Below, piece after piece: positions 16,026-24,217 of a DNA stretch of 64,000 bases (positions are counted from its first letter, which is position 1; each line of letters starts with the position of its first letter). The stretch comes from JADKAV01 sp963769435 (GTDB lineage Bacteria; Actinomycetota; Actinomycetes; S36-B12; UBA10799): NCBI GenBank assembly GCA_963769435.1, contig CAVYLN010000001.1, positions 62,001 to 126,000 of the forward strand. The letters are read 5' to 3'. A program made the position numbers and the translations under genes. The notes below the pieces were generated by a model. The model worked only from the letters and a program-made list of their open reading frames with translations, had not been told where the DNA came from and made no database searches.

Positions 16026-16609
16026 GGGTTGACCTCGAGTCCGTTGCCGGGCGCGGTCCGCTCGGCGGCCGCCGCCCGAACCTCGTCGGCCCTGCCGTGC
16101 TCGCTGAAGTGCTCCAGCCGGACCTGGAGGAAGAGCGCACTCGCCGTCAGTGCGACGGGACCGTCGGCGCCCAGACGGCCCACCGCGCGGGTGTAGACCT
16201 TCCTGCCCGACTGCCCGACGATCTGGGCATCGATGTGCAGGATCGACCCGACCGGGACCGGGCGCCGGAAATCCACCTCGAGCCGGGCAGTGACGGCCGG
16301 CACGAGCAACAACCAGTTCAGCGCCCCCAACGCCTCGTCGAATGCGGTACCGAGCAGACCCCCATGGGCCAGGCCGGGGGCGCCCTGCTGCATGTCCGTC
16401 ACTTCGAACACCGCGTGTACCCCCAGGTCGCCGGCGATCACGCGCATGTGCAGTCCGGCGGGGTGCTGCGAACCACAGCCGTAGCAACGCTCGTAGTGGC
16501 TGGGGATCTCCTGACCAGGCGCGATCGCGTCGGGATGCCGCTCTGGCATCACCGCTGTCTCCGGCGGCGCAGTCGGACTGTCGGGCCACGTGATCTCGTC
16601 GGTCGCCAC
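16022..16609 (-). CDS. PaaI-type hotdog-fold thioesterase
   Basis: The 195-residue product hydrolyses acyl-CoA thioesters by family inference. It has an N-terminal Cys motif (C-Y-G-C-G-S-Q-H-P-A-G-L) and the hotdog signature A-H-G-G-L-L-G-T-A-F-D-E, with the catalytic Asp/Glu position. The strand V-T-A-R-L-E-V-D-F-R-R-P-V-P-V-G follows. The GTG start is preceded by AGGATCG. Its stop overlaps dut, so it probably heads the dut operon. Confidence 0.9.
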   Translation of the reverse strand: MATDEITWPDSPTAPPETAVMPERHPDAIAPGQEIPSHYERCYGCGSQHPAGLHMRVIAGDLGVHAVFEVTDMQQGAPGLAHGGLLGTAFDEALGALNWLLLVPAVTARLEVDFRRPVPVGSILHIDAQIVGQSGRKVYTRAVGRLGADGPVALTASALFLQVRLEHFSEHGRADEVRAAAAERTAPGNGLEVNP

Positions 16610-16666
16610 GACTCGATCCTATGACCGGGGGACGACGCGCCCGGGGGACGTTGGACAATCGAGGGT

Positions 16667-17099
16667 ATGAGGTATCGCGAGGTTCTGAGAGCGCCATGGT
16701 GGACGTACGCCGTCTTCGCGGGTCTGGACGCACTGCTGTCATTCACGTTCGCCGCAGTCGTGGGTGTTCCCAGCGCAATCGTGGTCTTCGTGGTGGTGCT
16801 GGCGCTCGGGCTGGACGTTCAACTGGCGCCGTGGACTGGAGCTGCGCGTCGACGACCGCAGCCTGAGGGTCGGATCCCAGCAGTTGCCGTTGGTCGATAT
16901 CGCTGCGGTCACCCCGCTGGACGAGGCTGCTCTGCGCGACTTCGCCGGGCGGAACGCGGACACCAGAGCCCACCTCGTTCTGCGCAACCTCAGCACCAAG
17001 ACCGGCGTGAAGATCGACCTCACCTCGGGGAACATCCCCTATTGGCTGGTGAGTTCGGGCCGCCCCGAGGCTCTGGCCGAGTCGCTGAGCCGCACATAG
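16667..17099 (+). CDS. DUF3093 family membrane protein (frame interrupted)
   Basis: The N-terminal half, in the ATG 16667 frame, has Y-R-E-V-L-R-A-P-W-W and two hydrophobic helices. The second half continues one frame over with L-E-L-R-V-D-D-R-S-L-R-V-G and P-Y-W-L-V-S-S-G-R-P-E-A-L-A. Joined, they match the DUF3093 family (about 143 residues). Dropping one G near 16812 restores G-L-T-F-N-W-R-R-G-L. DUF3093 commonly neighbours dut and DUF4193 in actinobacteria. Function unknown. Confidence 0.82.
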
Positions 17100-17163
17100 C
17101 GAGATAACCCACCTGCGGGCACCACGGACTATAGGATCGATCTACGACACCGGGAGGTCTCGA

Positions 17164-17418
17164 TTGAATCCGCGACTTGTGACACCGTTGGTCGCCGCTG
17201 GAGCGGCCTGGGCGACCCGCAAGACCTTGAATGCCGCCTACGCCGCGCGCCATGACGGACAAGTGCCCAATCGCGACGACACGCAGGTTCCGTTCCGACG
17301 GGTCCTGCTCTGGACCCTGACCACCGCCGTCGTGGTGGCACTGGTCGACGTGGCGGTGCAGCAGTCCATCGCTCGGCTGGCCGACAGGCAATCGCAATCC
17401 GAGGTCGGACCCGCCTGA
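17164..17418 (+). CDS. DUF4235-like small membrane protein
   Basis: TTG 17164 follows GGGAGGT at good spacing. The 84-residue product has an N-terminal segment T-P-L-V-A-A-G-A-A-W-A-T-R-K and one clear transmembrane helix (L-L-W-T-L-T-T-A-V-V-V-A-L-V-D-V-A). The pattern resembles DUF4235. Function unknown; assignment is from memory of the family. Confidence 0.7.
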   Translation: MNPRLVTPLVAAGAAWATRKTLNAAYAARHDGQVPNRDDTQVPFRRVLLWTLTTAVVVALVDVAVQQSIARLADRQSQSEVGPA

Positions 17419-17436
17419 CTCCTGACGTGGACCTCG

Positions 17437-17733
17437 TCAGCCAGCGCACTCCGTGCAGATGTAGATGCCGTTCTTCTCACTGGCCAACTGGCTGCGGTGG
17501 TGCACGAGGAAGCATGAGGAGCAGGTGAATTCGTCCTCTTGCTTGGGGACCACCTGGACCGTCAGGGCTTCATTCGAGAGATCGGCCCCGGGCAGTTCGA
17601 GGCTCTCGGCGATCTCCGTCTCGTCCTCGTCCACACCCCCGGTCTTGGTCTTGACACGCCCCTGCAACTCCTCCAGGGAATCCTCGGACATCTCTTCATC
17701 AGTCTTACGAGGCGCGTCGTAGTCGGTAGCCAT
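17437..17733 (-). CDS. DUF4193 family zinc-ribbon-like protein
   Basis: The 98-residue acidic protein ends with two paired cysteine motifs, F-T-C-S-S-C-F and Y-I-C-T-E-C-A-G, which can bind one Zn. The N-terminus M-A-T-D-Y-D-A-P-R-K is strongly conserved in DUF4193 proteins of actinobacteria, which sit near dut and DUF3093. Function unknown. Confidence 0.93.
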   Translation of the reverse strand: MATDYDAPRKTDEEMSEDSLEELQGRVKTKTGGVDEDETEIAESLELPGADLSNEALTVQVVPKQEDEFTCSSCFLVHHRSQLASEKNGIYICTECAG

Positions 17734-17777
17734 GCCCTCTCCTGCTCACGTTTCGGATGTCTATGCAACACCAGCGA

Positions 17778-17852
17778 GGGCATTCTTATGCCCGAATCCC
17801 GGTTCCGATGCGGATGTTGCCACATCCGAGGCCCGTATGTGACCCCGGGGTC
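17778..17852. promoter_or_regulatory. Three successive perfect inverted repeats in a divergent intergenic region
   Basis: The 219-bp gap between DUF4193 and the gamma carbonic anhydrase contains GGGCAT-N4-ATGCCC (17778-17793), CGGATGT-N4-ACATCCG (17811-17828) and the palindrome GACCCCGGGGTC (17841-17852). They could be operators or RNA hairpins in a leader. CGGATGT also recurs at 17754-17760. Confidence 0.4.
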
Positions 17853-17952
17853 CCGGAATGGGCCACGAACGCCTGCCACGCCCCTGCTCTCCGTGCCGCC
17901 CGCCGGCGCGGCGGGACTTGCACGCCGCGCCGAACGCCGATGAGATGGCCTC

Positions 17953-18471
17953 ATGCCCATCTACGCCCTCGGGGACAAGACCCCCTCGATCGATCCGACG
18001 GCATTCGTCCACCCGGACGCCGTGATCATCGGTGACGTCACCATCGGCCCCGAATCCTCGGTATGGCCGACCGCGGTGCTGCGCGGCGACCACGGGGCCA
18101 TCCGGATCGGCGCCGCGACCTCGATCCAGGACGGCACGATCGTGCACTGCACGAAGAGCCTCGACACCATCGTCGGCGACCGGTGCGTGGTGGGCCACAA
18201 CGTGCACCTCGAGGGATGCACGATCGAGGACGACTGCCTGATCGGCTCCGGGTCCGTGGTCCTGCACCGGGTGATGATCAGAACCGGGGCCCTGGTCGCG
18301 GCGCAGGCGATGGTGACCAACGGCACCGAGGTGCCGTCGAGGGCGATGGCCCTCGGCGTGCCTGCGAAGATCAAGCACGATGCCGTCGCCGCCGGGGACT
18401 TCGAAGACGCGGTGGCGGTCTACGTGGGTAACGCCCACTGGTACAACGCCGACCTGCGCCGGATCGAGTGA
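17953..18471 (+). CDS. Gamma carbonic anhydrase family / hexapeptide-repeat protein
   Basis: The 172-residue protein is a left-handed beta-helix of the gamma carbonic anhydrase/YrdA/PaaY group, a trimer with metal at subunit interfaces. Repeats such as V-I-I-G-D-V-T-I-G, L-R-G-D-H-G-A-I-R-I-G, D-R-C-V-V-G-H-N-V-H-L-E-G and C-L-I-G-S-G-S-V-V are visible, with His residues at expected metal positions. Many relatives lack measured carbonic anhydrase activity, so the catalytic role is uncertain. Confidence 0.9.
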   Translation: MPIYALGDKTPSIDPTAFVHPDAVIIGDVTIGPESSVWPTAVLRGDHGAIRIGAATSIQDGTIVHCTKSLDTIVGDRCVVGHNVHLEGCTIEDDCLIGSGSVVLHRVMIRTGALVAAQAMVTNGTEVPSRAMALGVPAKIKHDAVAAGDFEDAVAVYVGNAHWYNADLRRIE

Positions 18472-18481
18472 CTGCGCGGGA

Positions 18482-19604
18482 TCAGCCGAGCCCGGCACCG
18501 ACGAGGCTGCCCAGCACGTAGGTCACCGCGGCTGCACCACCACCGACCAGCACCTGCCGCAGCGCCGAGCGTGTGACGCCCAGTCCGGACAACCTGCCCA
18601 CTGTGCCGCCGACGACGATCATGGCCAGGACCGCCAGTGTGATGGCCAGCACGACGGCGGCCATGCCACTGAGGAACAGATACGGGATCACCGGCACGCT
18701 CGCGCCCACTGCGAACGCGGCGAAGCTGGACACCGCCACGCGACGTGAGTCGCCGAGATCGTCCGGGTCGAGCCCCAGTTCCTCACGCGCGAGGGTGTCC
18801 AGTGCCGTCTCCGGGTCGGCCATGATGCGTTCGGCGGTGGTGCGCGCGGTCTGTGGGTCCAGTCCCTTCGCGCGGTACAGCAACTCGAGTTCACGCTGCT
18901 CCTCCAGCGGCTTCTCCTCGAGTTCCCTGGCCTCCAGCGCGAGTTCCCTGCGGTAGAGGTCCGTCTGACTGGCCACGCTCACGTACTCGCCGGCCGCCAT
19001 CGAGAAGGCCCCTGCCAACAATCCGGCGAAGCCTGCGAAGAGCACCGTCGGTCCGCCCACCCCGGTACCGGCGAAACCCATGACCAGTGCTGTGTTCGAG
19101 ACCAGCCCGTCGCTGACCCCGAAGATGGCGGCGCGCAGGGCACCGGATTTGTCCGTGCGGTGCCAGGGCTCGGCCCGGTTCAACCGTTCCCGGACATCCC
19201 CGGACGCCGGCTCCTCGGTGGGCATGAGACCGGCCAGCACTTCGGCGTGCTCACGCTCGTCCGTGGACATCCCGGGCAGCGCATCCGGCTCCGCGTCGTA
19301 CATCCCGGCGCCGTCGCGCTCGGCCTGCTCGAGTTCGCCCAGCACAGCGCCGATGCCCATACGTCGGGCACGGCGCACGACATCTTCATCGTCGGGCGAC
19401 AACTCGCCGGTGTCCTCCGGGATCGCGACACCCGCGGTGTGCAGCAGCGCCATCCAGTGTGCGGCAATGGCGGTCCTCGATCGCCGCGAGTTCCAGAAGG
19501 GCCTCCCTGCGGTCACCGGTGGTCATCGTGGCCAGCGCGCGGTACATCCGTGCAGAGGCCCGCTCGGCTGCCAGGTACCGCAGATACCGATCTGTCTTGC
19601 TCAT
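18482..19604 (-). CDS. VIT1/CCC1 family iron/manganese transporter with ferritin-like N-terminus (frame interrupted)
   Basis: From ATG 19604 (GGGAG upstream) the protein begins Y-L-R-Y-L-A-A-E-R-A-S-A-R-M-Y-R-A-L-A and L-A-A-I-E-D-R-H, a rubrerythrin-like helical pair with E-x-x-H metal ligands. The frame breaks at 19466 (one extra A) and resumes with A-A-H-W-M-A-L-L. The C-terminal half is VIT1-like: A-I-F-G-V-S-D-G-L-V-S-N, A-A-G-E-Y-V-S-V-A-S-Q, and hydrophobic helices. Total length is about 373 residues. The family moves Fe(II)/Mn(II) across membranes. It overlaps the IMPase stop (ATGA) and lies downstream of ferrochelatase, which fits an iron theme. Confidence 0.88.
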
Positions 19605-20423
19605 CTGCGCTCCCCTGCCTCGGCGATCTGGTCACGCAGCAGTCGGAACAGCACAGGATTGGCCGCGATCGTCATCTCATCGGTCGCCTCACCACCATCG
19701 ATCCCGCCCACCAAGGCGCCGGCGGCCTGACCGATCACCGTCCCGGCGGCCCGGTCCCAGACATGTGTCCCGCGCTCGTAGTAGGCGTCCAGGATGCCCT
19801 GCGCCACCCAGCACAGGTCCACGGCGGCAGCACCCGCCCGGCGGATGTCGCGCACCCTCGGCAGCAGCGAGGCCACCAGCGCACCCTGCTCGGCGCGGAC
19901 TTCGGACTGATAGCCGAATCCAGTGCCGACCAACGCGTCCTCGAGCCGCTGGCAGCCCGAGGCCTTGATCGGACTGCCGTTCACGAGGGCCATGGTCACA
20001 TCCTCCGAGACCACGCCGGTCCAGACGCTCTGAAGGCCAGGTGCGCGCGACCACCCCGACGACGGGCCGGTCGTCCACGAGCACGCCGACACTCACCGCC
20101 CACACCGGCAGTCCGTACAGATAGTTGACCGTTCCGTCGAGAGGGTCGATCACCCACGTGACGTTGGACCTCCCGTCCCGCTGGCCGCCCTCCTCCCCCA
20201 CGATCGCGTCGTCAGGGCGTGTCCGGCGGATGGCCGCGACCAGGAGATTCTCACTTCCGCGATCCATCTGGGTCACGACGTCGGTGCCCGAACTCTTCGT
20301 GGAGACGACCTGACGTCCCGACCAACCATCGACGAGGAAGTCCGCGGCCTGTGCAGCGGCATCTGTCGCGAGTTCCAGCAGGTCAAGGGGGCCGACGTCA
20401 TCGGTCGCGAGTCCGGGGGTCAC
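19601..20423 (-). CDS. Inositol monophosphatase family protein (frame interrupted)
   Basis: GTG 20423 overlaps the ferrochelatase stop as GTGA. The Mg-dependent phosphatase motifs are A-I-V-G-E-E-G-G, W-V-I-D-P-L-D-G-T-V-N-Y (metal-binding Asp pair) and, in the second frame, H-V-W-D-R-A-A-G-T-V-I. The frame shifts at about 20042-20049 in a GCGCGCG stretch; dropping one base restores V-V-R-A-P-G-L-Q-S-V. The whole is about 273 residues. Such enzymes dephosphorylate inositol phosphate, histidinol phosphate or related substrates. Its position between hemH and sepH is conserved in Streptomyces. Confidence 0.88.
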
Positions 20424-21450
20424 GCGGGCTCTCCGCACAACGCGGGCCGCGGTCCGCGCGGATTCGGACAACACCGCGCCAGACAGGGCGTGGGCAACGG
20501 ACCGCCGAACGCCGTGGCCGGAGGCTCCCCGCGTCGCACAGCTGCGCACCCAGTCCGCCAGCCCGGACACGAAGGCAGGATGAACACCCACCGTGGGCAC
20601 CCGCCGGAACTCCAGCCCCAGCCGCGCCGCGGTCCCGGCCGCCTCGGTGTCGAGGTCCTGGACGACTTCCATGTGATCGCTGACGAAACCGATGGGAGCC
20701 ACCACCACGCTCCGTACCCCACGTCCAGCGAGGTCTTCGAGATGATCGTTGATGTCGGGCTCGAGCCAGGGCACCTGCGGTGGTCCCGACCGTGACTGGT
20801 ACACCAGCTCCCAGGGATACTCCTGACCGGTGCTTGCGGAGATGCGCGCCACCAACTCACCCGCGAGTTCCCGGTGCTGCGCGGCGTACCGGCCGCCGCC
20901 CGGGCCGGAATCCGCGTCCATCACCACGGGTATCGAGTGAGTCGTGAAGACCACATGTGTGTCCGGCGGCGCCTCCGAGAGCGCGGCGGCGAGATTGTCG
21001 AGGTTCGCCTGCACGAAACCGGGCGAATTGAAATAGGCCGGAATCTTGACGACCTCGAGATCGGGAGCGGCCTGGGCCGCGTCGGCGAGATTCTCCCGGT
21101 ACTGCCGGCACCCCGAGTACGACGAGTAGGCACTGGTGAATACGGCGATCGCACGTGTCACCCCCGCCGTCGGCCATCGCGCTGAAGGCTTCGGGCAGCC
21201 ACGGCTCGCTGTTCCGGTTGCCCCAGAACACCGGTAGCCCGTCGGGGACCAGCGCTTCGGTCAGGGCAGCGAGCAACTCGCGGTTCTGTGCGTTGATCGG
21301 CGACACGCCGCCACGGTCGTAGTAGTGCTCGGCCACGGCCTTCAGCCGTTCCTCGGGGACGTTGCGGCCCGCGGTCACCCGCCGCAGGAAGGGCATCACG
21401 TCGTCATTGGATTCAGGTCCCCCGAACGAGACCAGCAGCACGGCATCCAT
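20420..21450 (-). CDS. hemH: Ferrochelatase (two frame breaks)
   Basis: This enzyme inserts Fe(II) into coproporphyrin III (the actinobacterial route) or protoporphyrin. The N-terminus reads L-L-V-S-F-G-G-P and H-Y-Y-D-R-G-G-V-S-P-I-N. The frame breaks in the five-C run at 21161-21165 and resumes with A-V-F-T-S-A-Y-S-S-Y-S-G-C-R-Q-Y and F-T-T-H-S-I-P, which holds the catalytic His. A second break in the CCCC run at 20527-20530 leads to the end C-L-A-R-C-C-P-N, a Cys-x3-Cys-Cys motif of the type that binds [2Fe-2S] in actinobacterial enzymes. Without these breaks the gene is about 343 codons. The apparent fusion to IMPase is an artefact. Confidence 0.92.
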
Positions 21451-21504
21451 GTCACCATCGTGCCCACATCACAACGAGCGCGCACGCCTGGCTAGATTTG
21501 CGTC

Positions 21505-22737
21505 GTGTTCGGTCCCTACGGTCGCGTCCTGCGTACCCCGGGGGCCCCCGCATTCACCACAGCAGGGTTCGTCGGGCGACTGCCCCTGTCGATGATCGGG
21601 CTCGGGATCGTCCTGCTCGAGACATCCAAAGGCGTCTCCTACGCCGTCGCCGGGACCATCGCGGCCAGTTTCGCGGTGGCCGCGGCCATCGGGGGTCCGA
21701 TCGTCAGCGGGTTCGTCGATCGCCACGGGCAACACCGGATACTCCCCTGGGCGGTGCTGACCTACTCGCTGTTCATGGTGGCTCTGCTGGTGGCCCTGGA
21801 CAACGGTGCCGCCCTGTTCGCGGTGATCCTGCTCGCGGCCGGCGCCGGGATGACCATGCCGAACCTCGGGTCGTTGGTGCGGGCGCGCTGGGCCCACGTC
21901 CTACCCGGGTCCTCGGGCATCCACGTCGCCTACGCGTGGGAGAGCATCCTCGATGAGATGGTCTTCGTGATCGGACCACCTCTGGCCACGGTCCTTGCAC
22001 TGCAGGTACACCCTGCCGCGGCACTCATCGCCTGCGTCATCCTGGTCTTTCTCGGCGCCGGAGCACTGGTGCCGCAGCGGCGAACCGAACCTCCGGCCCA
22101 CGGGAAGGCGCGACGGGCGGGACAGCTTGCGGTCCGCAACCCGGGGATGCCGTTCCTCTTCGCGGCGTTCGTGGCCGTCGGCGGGATCTTCGGATCGTTC
22201 GAGGTCGTGACCGTGGCCTTCGCTGCGGAACAGGATGCCACCGGCTCGACGGGCCTTCTGCTGGCCCTGTACGCGTTCGGCTCCCTGCTCGCCGGTTTCA
22301 CGTACGGGGCATTGCGCTCACCGGAGTATCACGGCCGTCGGATGACCCTGATGCTGACCGTGATGGCGGTGGTCACGCTCGGTTTCCCGCTGGCGCCGAA
22401 CGTGATGGTGCTCGGTCCGGTGGCCTTCCTCGCCGGGCTATCCGTCTCCCCGGTGCTGATCTCGGGTACCGCCCTGGTCGAGCGGATCGTGCCCGCCGCA
22501 CAACTGACCGAGGGGATCACGTGGACCAGCACCGGCCTGGCCCTGGGACTGGCGCTGTCAGTGCCCGTCTCCGGAGTGATCATCGATTCCCGCGGGGCGC
22601 ATGTCGCATACCTGGTCACGGCGGGTTGCGCCGTTGTGGCCTGCGCCGTGAGTTGGGCCGGATCCTCAACGGTGCACCGGGCAGAGGTGCGAGCGCTGGA
22701 CATCATCGCCGGCAAGCTCGTGACTGGACAGGGCTGA
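21505..22737 (+). CDS. MFS transporter
   Basis: The 410-residue protein has about twelve membrane helices and a short central loop (Q-R-R-T-E-P-P-A-H-G-K-A-R-R) dividing two halves. The cytoplasmic loop G-F-V-D-R-H-G-Q-H-R between helices 2 and 3 is the MFS signature. It starts at GTG 21505 and is divergent from hemH, with 54 bases between. The substrate is unknown; the drug/sugar efflux subfamily is the best guess. Confidence 0.85.
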   Translation: MFGPYGRVLRTPGAPAFTTAGFVGRLPLSMIGLGIVLLETSKGVSYAVAGTIAASFAVAAAIGGPIVSGFVDRHGQHRILPWAVLTYSLFMVALLVALDNGAALFAVILLAAGAGMTMPNLGSLVRARWAHVLPGSSGIHVAYAWESILDEMVFVIGPPLATVLALQVHPAAALIACVILVFLGAGALVPQRRTEPPAHGKARRAGQLAVRNPGMPFLFAAFVAVGGIFGSFEVVTVAFAAEQDATGSTGLLLALYAFGSLLAGFTYGALRSPEYHGRRMTLMLTVMAVVTLGFPLAPNVMVLGPVAFLAGLSVSPVLISGTALVERIVPAAQLTEGITWTSTGLALGLALSVPVSGVIIDSRGAHVAYLVTAGCAVVACAVSWAGSSTVHRAEVRALDIIAGKLVTGQG

Positions 22738-22857
22738 CGGGGTCCCACCATGGCGTCCGCGCGGCAGGACACGCCGCACGCCGCCGATCGACCTCGTCAA
22801 CCCGCCCATCTGAGACACTGACATCGGCCATCACGACACCTTGGGGGTTGGCGCAGA

Positions 22858-23560
22858 ATGCGGGAATTGCAGTTCGAGCGACTGTCCGACGACGGATCGC
22901 ACTTCGTCCTCGTTGACAGCCGGGGCGTTCAGTACCAGCTGCCCGTCGACGAGGACCTGGCCGCCGCCGCAAGGCGCGGCTTGCAGCGCTCCTCGGCCAA
23001 GGCGCCGACCGGCACGATCACACCCCGTGACATCCAGTCCCTGATACGCACAGGCATAAGTATCGATCAGGTGGTCGACCAGACAGGTTTGAGCCAGGAC
23101 TTCGTGCAGAGGTTCGCGGAGCCCGTCCTGGCGGAGATGGATTTCGTGATCCAGCGCGCCCGCCGCCTTGCGATCTACACCGCCGGGCAGCAGATTCCCG
23201 TGGAGGAGATCGTCGATCGCGCTGCACGAGCGGCAGATGTTCCCACCGACGAGTTGGTGTGGTCCTGCCGGAAGGTCGAGGATGCGACGTGGCGTATCGA
23301 CGCGGCCGCCGACGGCTCCGATGTCCTCGGCCTCATCTTCCGTGTCAGCGAAGGCACCCTGACCCCCGCGGACGCGCAGACCGCCGGCCTGCTGAAGCAG
23401 ACGACGGAGGGTCGTCGACCTCACGGAGGGCGGGACCTCGACGCTACCGAGGCACTGGGATGCGCAACACCCGGCGGCGAAGGCGGCCGTGGCCGCGAGG
23501 TCGTCCCACGGCAGTGATCAGGATGCACCACCCAGCGACGACCCCAGCCGGATCTTCTAG
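22858..23560 (+). CDS. sepH: Septation protein SepH (DUF3071; frame interrupted near the end)
   Basis: The N-terminus M-R-E-L-Q-F-E-R-L-S-D-D-G-S-H-F-V-L and the helix-turn-helix-like segment I-T-P-R-D-I-Q-S-L-I-R-T-G-I-S-I-D-Q-V are characteristic of SepH, which in Streptomyces and mycobacteria binds FtsZ and promotes ring assembly. The ATG frame runs off at 23517. After an extra G in the GGG at 23409-23411, the next frame gives V-V-D-L-T-E-G-G-T-S-T-L-P-R-H-W-D and ends S-R-I-F at 23560, a credible native C-terminus. At about 234 residues it is shorter than Streptomyces SepH. Confidence 0.88.
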
Positions 23561-23576
23561 GCGTCCGCGGGCACCC

Positions 23577-24158
23577 TCACCCGGAGGTGACCGCGATCAG
23601 CGAGGCCGCGAAACGCAGAGTGGCACGCACCACGTCATCGCCATCGGCGGCTCGCGACACCCGCAAACTCCAGTCGTCCATGGCGAGGGCACCGGTGTAC
23701 CCGTGATCCGCTTCGCATTGGGGGTCGCCGCAGGTGGCGGGTTCTAGATCGATCCTGCTCAGACTCCCCCAATTCACCGTGAGCACCACCTCGGAGGGAA
23801 GGTCACCGGGACGGAAGTGTGCCGGGTTGTCAACGACCCGCTGGACGACCACCGGACCGATCCGCTTCAGGGGAACCGACTCGGACGCCGAGGTCGCCTG
23901 GATGTTCCCCATCGGTTGGCCGTCCGAGTGCTCGTCCACATGGACCACCAGCAGCCTCGTGCCCGTGAGGAGCAGGACCGTGATGTGGCGCCGGATCTCG
24001 TCGGCCCGATCGAAGGTCGTCTCGTGCTGGACGATGAAGTCTGCGACCGCCTCACCGACCAGAGCGTTGTCCAGCGCGTCCTGCACCACGTCCGGGTAGT
24101 AACCGGTTCGTTCGATCGCTTCGGCCAGAGTGGGTTGGGCCGGTGCCGGTGTCGCCAT
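23577..24158 (-). CDS. DUF5998 family protein
   Basis: The 193-residue product begins around A-I-E-R-T-G-Y-Y-P-D-V-V and contains V-Q-H-E-T-T-F-D-R-A-D-E-I-R-R-H-I-T-V-L-L-L-T, typical of DUF5998, which is found beside sepH in actinobacteria. A Cys pair with His (C-G-D-P-Q-C-E-A-D-H) near residue 150 may bind metal. Two ATGs (24158, 24167) lack good ribosome-binding sites; I chose the inner one. Function unknown. Confidence 0.85.
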   Translation of the reverse strand: MATPAPAQPTLAEAIERTGYYPDVVQDALDNALVGEAVADFIVQHETTFDRADEIRRHITVLLLTGTRLLVVHVDEHSDGQPMGNIQATSASESVPLKRIGPVVVQRVVDNPAHFRPGDLPSEVVLTVNWGSLSRIDLEPATCGDPQCEADHGYTGALAMDDWSLRVSRAADGDDVVRATLRFAASLIAVTSG

Positions 24159-24217
24159 GCGACCCATTTTGACATCTGCCGCCCGTCAGCAGGATCCGTG
24201 CGGCACTTATCCCCACA

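Noticed and set aside
19689..21161. Apparent ferrochelatase-inositol monophosphatase fusion protein
   Set aside because: Two one-base breaks explain it: the other frame ends ferrochelatase with C-L-A-R-C-C-P-N and a stop that overlaps a GTG start for IMPase.
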